Positions 46,367 through 53,706 of a stretch of DNA of 64,000 nt are shown one piece after another. The notes beneath the pieces are model-generated. The model was not told the origin of the DNA and ran no database searches. It worked only from the letters and a program-made list of their open reading frames with translations. Source of the stretch: Lachnospiraceae bacterium (GTDB taxonomy: Bacteria > Bacillota > Clostridia > Lachnospirales > Lachnospiraceae); contig CABJAV010000002.1 in NCBI GenBank assembly GCA_902363675.1, positions 125,583 through 189,582 on the forward strand, in the 5' to 3' direction. The position numbers were made by a program, and so were the translations under genes. Each line of letters opens with the position of its first letter. The stretch's first letter is position 1.

Positions 46367-47311
46367 ATGGCACAGGATATTCCAGTATATTTATTTACCG
46401 GATTTATGGACAGTGGCAAGACTTCTTTAGTGGAGGAGACATTGTTCGAAAACGAATTTGGCGATGGAGCCAAAGGTGTTATCATTATGTGTGAAGATGG
46501 TGAAAAAGAATACGACGAGGCAAAACTTGCCACCATCAATTTCAAACTGACAAGCATTGAGTCCGAAGAAGAGTTCACACCACAGAAACTGCAGGAGATT
46601 CAGGATACGTTCCAGCCGGAGCAGGTTTTCATTGAGTACAATGGAACCTGGGGCATGGACAAGATCCTTGAGGCACAGATGCCGGAGGGATGGGTGATCG
46701 TACAGTCTCTGGCAACAGTGGATTCTACGACTTTTGATATGTATATGAACAATATGCGTGCGATGATGCAGGAACAGGTTTTCTCCAGCGATGTGGTCAT
46801 TTTCAACCGTACCGATGATGATACCGACCGTGGTCATCTGCGTCGTTCCATCAAAGCAATCAACCGTAAGGCACAGATTGTCTATGAGCGCAAGGATGGA
46901 ACGATCGATGAGCGTCCGGAAGAACTTCCATTTGATATCAACCAGGATGTGATTGAACTTTCCGATGCGGATTATGCCATCTGGTATATGGATGCAATGG
47001 AAAATTATAAGAAATACGATCGCAAGAAAGTGAAGTTCCGTGCGCTTGTATACAATCCGGATAAACTGAAAAAGGGCGTTTTCGTGCCGGGCCGTTTTGC
47101 GATGACCTGCTGTATTGAGGATGTTACTTTTATCGGATTCAAATGTAAATATGACAAAGAGGATGAGATTCCGCACAAGTCATGGATTGATATTACCGCT
47201 GAAGTTCGTGTGGAATTTGCCCGCGAGTATAAAGGAAAAGGCCCGGTGTTGTACCCGATTTCTATTGAGAAAGCGCAGAAGCCGGAAGATGAGCTGGTAT
47301 ACTTCTCATAA
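46367..47311 (+). CDS. Second G3E-like GTPase (CobW N-terminal domain with a different C-terminus)
   Basis: 314 residues. Walker A GFMDSGKTS (~11-19), an FNRTD guanine motif (~145-149), and a C-terminal domain with FVPGRFAMTCC near residue 245, similar to the end of metal-linked membrane/GTPase partner proteins. It lacks the GCICC motif of the neighbour. AAAGGAG precedes the ATG. Together the two genes look like one metal-trafficking unit; the metal is not defined. Confidence 0.75.
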   Translation: MAQDIPVYLFTGFMDSGKTSLVEETLFENEFGDGAKGVIIMCEDGEKEYDEAKLATINFKLTSIESEEEFTPQKLQEIQDTFQPEQVFIEYNGTWGMDKILEAQMPEGWVIVQSLATVDSTTFDMYMNNMRAMMQEQVFSSDVVIFNRTDDDTDRGHLRRSIKAINRKAQIVYERKDGTIDERPEELPFDINQDVIELSDADYAIWYMDAMENYKKYDRKKVKFRALVYNPDKLKKGVFVPGRFAMTCCIEDVTFIGFKCKYDKEDEIPHKSWIDITAEVRVEFAREYKGKGPVLYPISIEKAQKPEDELVYFS

Positions 47312-47342
47312 CTGAAAGATATAGCAGAAAAAGGAATATGTT

Positions 47343-47371
47343 TTGACATATACACGCTTTTTCTGTATGAT
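47343..47371 (+). promoter_or_regulatory. Strong sigma-A promoter of nfnAB
   Basis: TTGACA (47343-47348), 17-base spacer, TATGAT (47366-47371). The spacer also forms the right arm of a hairpin, CAGAAAAAG (47325-47333) with CTTTTTCTG (47357-47365), that could end the upstream transcript. Confidence 0.75.
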
Positions 47372-47404
47372 TAAAAAAGAGTATTTAACACTAGGAGGAA
47401 GATT

Positions 47405-48295
47405 ATGTATCCAATCGTTCGTAAAGAAACATTGGCAGACAATATTATCCTTATGGATATCAAAGCACCTCGCGTTGCTGCAGAGTGTCTGCCGGGACAG
47501 TTTATTATTGCTAAGACTGACGAAGTAGGAGAGCGTATCCCGCTCACTATTTGTGATTATGACAGAGAAAAAGAGACCGTTACCATCGTTGTTCAGACAA
47601 TCGGTGCAGGAACCGAGCGTATGATGAGCCTTAACGAAGGTGATGCATTAGAGGACTTCGTAGGACCTCTCGGATGTGCATCCGAGTTATGTCTTGAGGA
47701 GAATCTCGAGGAGACAAAGAAGAAAAATATCGTATTTATCGCAGGTGGACTTGGTACCGCTCCGGTATATCCGCAGGTTAAGTGGCTTCATGAGCATGGC
47801 ATTGATGCAGATGTCATCATGGGATCAAGAACCAAGGATCTGCTTTTCTATATCGATGAGATGAAAGCAGTTGCCGGAAATGTATATGTTACAACAGATG
47901 ATGGTACATATGGATTCCACGGAAACGGATGTCAGCAGTTAGAGGCACTGGTAAATGAAGGCAAGCATTATGATGTATGCGTTGCAATCGGACCAATGAT
48001 CATGATGAAATTTGTTACAATCCTTACAAAGAAGTTAGAGATTCCTACAATCGTATCCATGAACCCGATCATGGTTGACGGTACTGGAATGTGTGGCGCA
48101 TGTCGTCTGATGGTTGGTGGCGAAGTGAAGTTCGCATGTGTAGACGGACCTGAGTTCGACGGACATCTGGTTGATTTTGATCAGGCAATGAAGCGTCAGC
48201 AGCAGTATAAGACAGAAGAAGGACGTGCAAAGCTTGCATATGAAGAAGGCGACACCCACCACGGTGGCTGTGGTCATTGCGGAGGTGACAAATAA
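47405..48295 (+). CDS. nfnA: NfnA: NADH-dependent ferredoxin:NADP+ oxidoreductase, FAD/[2Fe-2S] subunit
   Basis: 296 residues of the sulfide/dihydroorotate-dehydrogenase-like FAD/NAD reductase family: RIPLTICDY flavin motif, FIAGGLGTAPVYPQVKWL pyridine-nucleotide loop, and a C-terminal iron-sulphur site MCGACRLMVGGEVKFACVDG. With the next gene it forms the electron-bifurcating complex that makes NADPH from NADH and reduced ferredoxin. GGAGGA precedes the ATG. The extreme C-terminus (HHGGCGHCGG) is His/Cys-rich. Confidence 0.88.
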   Translation: MYPIVRKETLADNIILMDIKAPRVAAECLPGQFIIAKTDEVGERIPLTICDYDREKETVTIVVQTIGAGTERMMSLNEGDALEDFVGPLGCASELCLEENLEETKKKNIVFIAGGLGTAPVYPQVKWLHEHGIDADVIMGSRTKDLLFYIDEMKAVAGNVYVTTDDGTYGFHGNGCQQLEALVNEGKHYDVCVAIGPMIMMKFVTILTKKLEIPTIVSMNPIMVDGTGMCGACRLMVGGEVKFACVDGPEFDGHLVDFDQAMKRQQQYKTEEGRAKLAYEEGDTHHGGCGHCGGDK

Positions 48296-49680
48296 TGGAT
48301 GCATTTGTAAGAGTACCAGTACGTGAGCAGGAGCCAAAGGTTCGTGCTACGAATTTTGAAGAAGTATGTTATGGATACAACGAGGAAGAGGCAGTCGCAG
48401 AGGCTTCCCGTTGTCTGAATTGTAAAAATGCACAGTGTATGAAGGGATGTCCGGTTTCTATCAATATTCCGGCATTTATCGCACAGGTGAAGGAACGTAA
48501 CTTCGAGGAAGCTTACCATATTATTTCTGAGTCATCTGCACTTCCTGCTGTATGTGGCCGTGTATGTCCACAGGAGAGCCAGTGTGAAGGCAAATGTATC
48601 CGCGGAATCAAGGGCGAGGCAGTTGCTATCGGTAAACTTGAGCGTTTCGTTGCTGACTGGGCTAGAGAGAACGGCATCAAGCCAAAGAAAGCAGAAAAGT
48701 TAAACGGACATAAAGTTGCAGTCATCGGTTCCGGCCCTGCAGGTCTTACTTGTGCCGGAGATCTGGCTAAGCTTGGCTATGATGTAACAATTTTCGAAGC
48801 ATTACATCAGGCCGGTGGTGTATTAAGCTACGGTATTCCTGAGTTCCGTCTTCCAAAGGACAAGGTAGTAGCTGCAGAAGTAGAGAATGTTAAGGCATTG
48901 GGCGTTAAGATCGAGACAAACGTTGTCATCGGAAAATCTGTTAAGATTGATGAATTGATGGCACAGGAAGGTTTTGAGGCTGTATTTATCGGTTCCGGTG
49001 CAGGTCTTCCTAGATTTATGGGAATTCCTGGCGAGCAGGCAAACGGAGTATTCTCCGCAAACGAGTTCCTTACACGTAACAACTTAATGAAGGCTTTCAA
49101 AGAAGGTTATGAGACACCAATCTCACACGGAAAGAAAGTTGTTGTTGTCGGCGGTGGAAACGTAGCAATGGACGCTGCCAGAACAGCACTTCGTCTTGGC
49201 GCAGAGGTACATGTTGTATATCGTCGTGGTGAGGAAGAACTTCCGGCACGTAAAGAAGAAGTACATCATGCAAAAGAAGAGGGAATCATCTTTGATCTCC
49301 TTCAGAACCCGACAGAAATTCTTGTAGATGAGAATGGATGGGTAAAGGGTGTTCGTATCATCAAGATGGAGCTTGGTGAGCCGGATGCTTCCGGAAGAAG
49401 AAGCCCGATCGAGATTCCAGGTTCTGAGTATGATATGGATTGTGATACCGTGATCATGTCACTTGGTACATCACCAAACCCATTGATTTCTTCCACAACT
49501 GCTGGCCTTGATATCAATAAGCGTAAATGTATCGTTGCTTCTGAGGAGAACGGTGCAACAAGTAAGGCTGCAGTATTCGCAGGTGGAGACGCAGTAACAG
49601 GTGCTGCAACAGTTATCCTTGCAATGGGTGCCGGTAAGGCTGCTGCGAAGGGTATTGATGAGTATCTTTCAGCAAAATAA
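48295..49680 (+). CDS. nfnB: NfnB / NADPH-dependent glutamate synthase-like subunit
   Basis: 461 residues: N-terminal [4Fe-4S] binding region (CLNCKNAQCMKGCP; CGRVCPQESQCEGKC), then FAD-binding GSGPAGLTCAGDLA and NADPH-binding GGGNVAMDAARTALR. It is like the small subunit of glutamate synthase; alone it may be annotated GltA, but next to NfnA it is the NfnB subunit. The ATG overlaps the nfnA stop. Confidence 0.9.
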   Translation: MDAFVRVPVREQEPKVRATNFEEVCYGYNEEEAVAEASRCLNCKNAQCMKGCPVSINIPAFIAQVKERNFEEAYHIISESSALPAVCGRVCPQESQCEGKCIRGIKGEAVAIGKLERFVADWARENGIKPKKAEKLNGHKVAVIGSGPAGLTCAGDLAKLGYDVTIFEALHQAGGVLSYGIPEFRLPKDKVVAAEVENVKALGVKIETNVVIGKSVKIDELMAQEGFEAVFIGSGAGLPRFMGIPGEQANGVFSANEFLTRNNLMKAFKEGYETPISHGKKVVVVGGGNVAMDAARTALRLGAEVHVVYRRGEEELPARKEEVHHAKEEGIIFDLLQNPTEILVDENGWVKGVRIIKMELGEPDASGRRSPIEIPGSEYDMDCDTVIMSLGTSPNPLISSTTAGLDINKRKCIVASEENGATSKAAVFAGGDAVTGAATVILAMGAGKAAAKGIDEYLSAK

Positions 49681-49790
49681 ATTCGGGGTTGTCGTGATCA
49701 GATAGAAATTTGAATCAGGTATCTGTGTATTGGAAGTAACATATCTGATGCACATCAAAAATTTGCCTCATAGTAATTAGAAAATAATTG

Positions 49791-49846
49791 ACGCGCGGTG
49801 TTAGTTTACGAGTATATGTAAATCTTCGCCGCGCGTGATTTGTTTT
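49791..49846 (+). terminator. Terminator after nfnAB
   Basis: ACGCGCGG (49791-49798) pairs with CCGCGCGT (49829-49836), with a smaller TTTAC/GTAAA stem inside; GATTTGTTTT follows. The stretch 49681-49911 otherwise holds no gene. Confidence 0.65.
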
Positions 49847-49911
49847 ATGTAGATTTTGTTGCTTTGGAATATTGGATTGTTTGTTCCCGGAAGAAAATAT
49901 GCTTTTTGTAA

Positions 49912-51453
49912 TTTGACAGCAGAATCCGTGATCTGATGGCACAGAGAAGATATGACAGCAGCACCTGGAATTTACAGGGACGTTCCGTTGCTTTGACTTC
50001 CGGAACTGATGGAAAAGTCGAATTTGGCAGTAAAGGCAAACTTCGAAAAGAAGATGGTGCAAATCAGAATGTCGATATCTGGAAATATTCATCCATTACC
50101 AAGCAGAGAAAAGATAATAACGGAAATATATCTTATGTTCCGGATTATGATGACAATGCTGCAGATTTGTATCTGAAATTTGGACCAAATATAAAATATC
50201 AGGATGAACAGCAAAATAAGAATACATCAGCCAAAGCGGATCGTGTATGCACAGACAATTCATTTGAGGGTTCCTTGGGATTGACAAAGAAAGTAAGTCT
50301 GGATAATAAAGGACAGATTACACGTTATCCATATATTCTTGATGAGGATGATCTGAAGAAACTGGATATTGCTAATACACATCAGCAGTGGCATCAGCTG
50401 GATATGGATGATCCGGATTTTGTCGTATGGTACAATCTTTCTGATGACAGTGCAACAGAGACAGGCATTTATTCGTCCAGAGAGAATGATGCCAGAAACC
50501 AGTATTATATTTACAACGTTGGAAATATTACCTACACTGGTATGGGACATTCCGGTAATAAAGAAACACTTCCGGACAGTGAAGTAAAACTGTTTGTTAA
50601 TATTATGATTAGTGCGTATCGTTCAACCACAGGAGATCCACGAATCGTTGTTACCAATCCAGACAAGCGTGAAGTGAGCAGTACAGAATCCTATTTATAT
50701 GCGGTAATTGATCCGGATAATTATACCTATGCTAATGATGATACAATAGACGTAACATTTAAGATTGAGGATACCTCATGGGTAAAATCCAGACAGGAGA
50801 CAAAAGTCAATGCTCTACAATTTGTCTCGGATGAAAGTGGAACAACTGTTTTGTCAGCGTCAGAGCATCCGGCACTTTATAAGAAGGATGGAACAAAAAT
50901 GAATTTGTCACTTGCTACGGCACAGTGGGGAAATTATGTATATTTAAGAAAACCTTCCGGCTGGAATGATAATATTTCCTGCTATGTTTATTCCGACAGT
51001 AATGGGAAAAAGAATGCGGATTGGCCAGGCGTTAAAATGGAAAAAATGTCGAATGGACTGTTCCGGTATCAGATTCCAAACGCCATATCGCATGCTACCG
51101 TAATGTTCAGCTATGATGGTGGGGGTAACGGAAAGCAGTATCCGGGAATAGATCAGCCTGGTTTTACATATTCGAATGAATCAATGATTGCTGATGCTAC
51201 AAAAAACTGGTCGTGGACGAAATATTCGGAATCGACAGCGTTTGATGCTTATGCAGTTGAGATTGCGAATGACAATACGGACAAGGGCAATTATTATTTC
51301 AAAGTAAGATACAAAGAGCTTATGGAAAAGAAACAACTGGATTATTACTTGTGCATGCAGGTCAGGACAACTCGTGCAGGCGGAAAGAAAGTATATAGTA
51401 AACGTGTCACAAAGGTTTCGGTTTTGCCGGTCCAGTTATTTAATTTGGATTAA
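49912..51453 (+). pseudogene. Headless paralogue of the giant pilus-locus protein, with a starch-binding module
   Basis: The frame opens after a TAA at 49909; the first ATG is at 49936 (505 residues). Similarity to the 1.5-kb-residue protein at 35.4-39.8 kb begins at once: IRDLMAQRRY here, LLRDVMGMNRY there, then GQITRYPYILDED / GQITEYPYKIDE, HQLDMDDPDFVVWYNLSDD / YQLDMEDPEVTVWYTLADD, IYNVGNITYTGMGHS / IYSRENVFYSGVGHS. About 1,090 N-terminal residues, including the signal peptide, are missing, so export is impossible. Unlike the intact paralogue it carries a CBM26-like starch-binding domain at ~residues 328-430 (GWNDNISCYVYSDS, WPGVKM, YPGIDQPGF). Confidence 0.75.
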
Positions 51454-51506
51454 TTAGGACACTGCAAAGTCAGCTGAGTGGCAAAAGTGAAATTGTAATT
51501 AAGAAG

Positions 51507-51543
51507 ATGGACAGACAATGTTATGTTGTTTGTCCATTTTTTC
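51507..51543 (+). terminator. Strong terminator after the pilus-protein remnant
   Basis: ATGGACAGACAA / TTGTTTGTCCAT, a 12-bp stem with one G-T pair and 7-base loop, followed by TTTTTTCT. Confidence 0.85.
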
Positions 51544-51581
51544 TATAAAAAATCCTTGCATAGTAGTAACATATATGATAT

Positions 51582-51609
51582 TTTACACATAGAACATACG
51601 TTCTATAAA
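51582..51609 (+). promoter_or_regulatory. SOS-controlled promoter of the Rpn nuclease gene
   Basis: TTTACA (51582-51587), 16-base spacer, TATAAA (51604-51609). A LexA-type operator GAACATACGTTC (51592-51603), fitting the Gram-positive GAAC-RNRY-GTTC pattern, fills the spacer, so bound LexA would block RNA polymerase. Induction by DNA damage is expected. Confidence 0.7.
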
Positions 51610-51658
51610 GGAAAAGGTGTTGATAAGAATGAGCACACGAATTATAATGTAGAGGAGC
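51589..51658 (+). repeat. Rpn gene leader, repeated at 39865-39934
   Basis: About 60 of 70 bases match the orphan copy 11.7 kb upstream, in the same direction. Contains the LexA box, the ribosome site and the 7-codon frame described separately. Confidence 0.75.
51629..51652 (+). CDS. Seven-codon leader frame before the Rpn gene
   Basis: ATG-AGC-ACA-CGA-ATT-ATA-ATG-TAG (MSTRIIM), with AAAGGTG 9 bases upstream. It ends 14 bases before the main start and could modulate or couple translation. The same codons after the first are kept in the broken copy at 39.9 kb. Confidence 0.4.
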   Translation: MSTRIIM

Positions 51659-51666
51659 AGAAATGT

Positions 51667-52494
51667 ATGAGTGAAAACGAAGACAAGAAAGCAAAGCGAC
51701 ATCAGGAAGATCTTGAGCGTTTACGAGGGTTTCGCCCAATTGATGACACGTTTATGAGGGGACTGTTTAAAGAAAATATTCCACTTGCAGAATTGGTGCT
51801 TCAGATTATTACAGGAAAGTCAGATCTAAAATTATTGAAGTGTGAGACACAGGCGGATATGAAGCGCGTAACAGGGGCGAGATCCATTTGCCTGGATGCA
51901 TATGCAGAAGACAGTACTGGGAAAAAATATGATATAGAAGTGCAAAGGGAAGATAAAGGTGCAGATCCGCATCGCGCCAGATATCATTCAAGTATGATGG
52001 ATATTGAAAATCTGGATGAAACACAGGATTGCAAAGATTTACCGGATACTTATGTAATATTTATTACAGAAAATGATTATTATAAAGCAGAAAAACCGAT
52101 TTATATCATACAGAATATGAATCTGACATTGAATCAGCCATTTGATGATGGAACACATATTTTATATGTAAATGGTGAATATCGGGATGATACAGATATC
52201 GGAAAACTTATGCATGATTTTAATTGTACCTCTCCAGATGAGATGCATTTTGAGTTGCTGGCAGAAAAGACACGATATTTGAAAGAAAATCCGAAGGGAG
52301 TGAGTGAAATGTGCAAAGTCATGGAAGATTTAAGAAATGAGAGTTATGCAGAAGGTCAAGCAGAGGGGAGAGAACAGCAGGCAAAAGACACTGCAATTCG
52401 AATGAATAAAAAGGGACGTTCAGTTGAGGAAATTGCAGATTGCATAGACTTTGACGCTGAGATAGTAAGAAAGTGGCTTAGCCCGCTCAACTAA
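51667..52494 (+). CDS. Rpn-family PD-(D/E)XK nuclease (recombination-promoting nuclease/transposase-like)
   Basis: 275 residues. IDDTFMRGLFKEN opens the family domain, and the nuclease core reads ARSICLDAYAEDSTGKKYDIEVQRED (Asp, then Glu-x-Gln in the EVQ motif), followed by RARYHSSMMD. A charged C-terminus with EGQAEGREQQAKDTAIRMNKKG is typical of Firmicute members. Such nucleases cut DNA and promote RecA-independent gene transfer. The ATG at 51667 follows AGAGGAG; the frame extends back to 51523 but crosses the terminator and promoter. Regulation by an SOS box is evident. Confidence 0.85.
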   Translation: MSENEDKKAKRHQEDLERLRGFRPIDDTFMRGLFKENIPLAELVLQIITGKSDLKLLKCETQADMKRVTGARSICLDAYAEDSTGKKYDIEVQREDKGADPHRARYHSSMMDIENLDETQDCKDLPDTYVIFITENDYYKAEKPIYIIQNMNLTLNQPFDDGTHILYVNGEYRDDTDIGKLMHDFNCTSPDEMHFELLAEKTRYLKENPKGVSEMCKVMEDLRNESYAEGQAEGREQQAKDTAIRMNKKGRSVEEIADCIDFDAEIVRKWLSPLN

Positions 52495-52507
52495 AGGAGA
52501 GTGTGCT

Positions 52508-52819
52508 TTGAGAACAACAGGCGATACGTATATAAGTCCTATTGAAATTATTGATCAGTACAGCGTCAATAAGCAAGGCGTTGATGTCGGAGAAAAGTAT
52601 CGAACCGGCATTTATAGTACAGCAAAAAAGCATCTTGATGAGGCAAAAGATTTTATTGAGCGGCGGGAGGACAAAGACAAAATTGTAGTGGAAGTTTTGC
52701 CGTTGTCCAATTATGTCAGAAGTGCAGAGGAATATCAGCATCATTTAAAACGGCATCCGGAGGATTGCAGTTACTGTCATATCCCGGATGAGATCATGAA
52801 CAAATATAGGATGAAGTAG
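52508..52819 (+). pseudogene. msrA: Peptide-methionine (S)-S-oxide reductase, C-terminal remnant
   Basis: 103 residues from a TTG. The segment VNKQGVDVGEKYRTGIYST and the end VLPLSNYVRSAEEYQHHLKRHPEDCSYCHI match the last half of MsrA. The N-terminal GCFWG motif with the catalytic Cys is missing, so the reductase cannot work. It starts 13 bases after the Rpn stop, i.e. the junction with the Rpn gene has removed the front of msrA. Confidence 0.75.
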
Positions 52820-52855
52820 AATGAAGACAAGCTGGAAAAAGTGGGAGTGATGCGA

Positions 52856-53032
52856 ATGAAGCAAAAGAAGAAACTATGGTTGATCGTGGCAGCTCTTTTA
52901 TTGATGCTCTCATTTTTGTTCTCAAGGATATCCGTATCGACGGATGGAATTGACGGATGGGTGATGCTTGGAATAGGGGGATTATTTTTTATTCTGGCAC
53001 TCCTTTTGATTGTTGTCCGCGGCAGTAAATAA
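52856..53032 (+). CDS. Small membrane protein, two helices
   Basis: 58 residues: MKQKKK then two hydrophobic helices (LWLIVAALLLMLSFLF and WVMLGIGGLFFILALLLIVV). GGGAGTG is upstream of the ATG at 52856. No family recognised. It lies just before an XRE regulator gene. Confidence 0.6.
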   Translation: MKQKKKLWLIVAALLLMLSFLFSRISVSTDGIDGWVMLGIGGLFFILALLLIVVRGSK

Positions 53033-53110
53033 GGAATGTCCAACGATTCGCGGTCTGTGGGAAAGACAAAAATGCTTCGAATTGCTATTATAATCCCGGA
53101 GGTGACACAG

Positions 53111-53641
53111 ATGGATTTGATTAAGATTGGAAATTTTATAGCGGAACTCAGAAAAAAACAAAAACTTACGCAGGAACAGCTTGGCGAAAAGCTGGGAGTG
53201 ACCAACAAGACCGTATCCAGATGGGAGACCGGCACCTATCTGCCACCGGCGGAGGCACTTCTTGCGATGAGTGAGTTGTTTGGTGTAAGCATCAATGAAT
53301 TGTTAAGTGGAAAGCGGCTTTCGGAAGCGGAATACAAAGAGGCGGCGGAAGAAAACTTAAAGCAGACGGTTAAAACAAGCAGTTTCACATTAAAAGACAG
53401 AACTGATTTCTACAAAAACAAATGGCTCAAAGAACATCGCACAATCATGATACTGATCGGCATCGGTATCGTAGGCGTTTTACTTGTCGGAATCATACTG
53501 AAAAATGCATGGTTCGTTGGAACTGCTTTCATACTGTTACTTTTGGCACATGCATGGAGAAATAATACAATGATGGCGTATGTGGAAGATAACGCATTTG
53601 ACGGAAGTGGAAAATATAAAAGTTTTGGAAAGAATTTGTAA
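53111..53641 (+). CDS. XRE-type regulator with C-terminal membrane helices
   Basis: 176 residues. Residues 1-65 are a helix-turn-helix of the Cro/CI type (LTQEQLGEKLGVTNKTVSRWE); then a basic linker and two membrane helices (IMILIGIGIVGVLLVGIIL, FVGTAFILLLLAHA). GGAGGTG precedes the ATG at 53111; the longer frame from 53036 has no site. A membrane-tethered repressor of unknown target, probably the small membrane protein or its own operon. Confidence 0.8.
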   Translation: MDLIKIGNFIAELRKKQKLTQEQLGEKLGVTNKTVSRWETGTYLPPAEALLAMSELFGVSINELLSGKRLSEAEYKEAAEENLKQTVKTSSFTLKDRTDFYKNKWLKEHRTIMILIGIGIVGVLLVGIILKNAWFVGTAFILLLLAHAWRNNTMMAYVEDNAFDGSGKYKSFGKNL

Positions 53642-53669
53642 AAAGAGCAAATTTTGATTGAAAAGAGGG

Positions 53670-53675
53670 TATAAT
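53670..53675 (+). promoter_or_regulatory. -10 element before the P-type ATPase gene
   Basis: Perfect TATAAT in the 65-base gap; no good -35 seen. Confidence 0.45.
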
Positions 53676-53706
53676 AACAGAAAATACATAGGAAGTGTGA
53701 AGAGAT

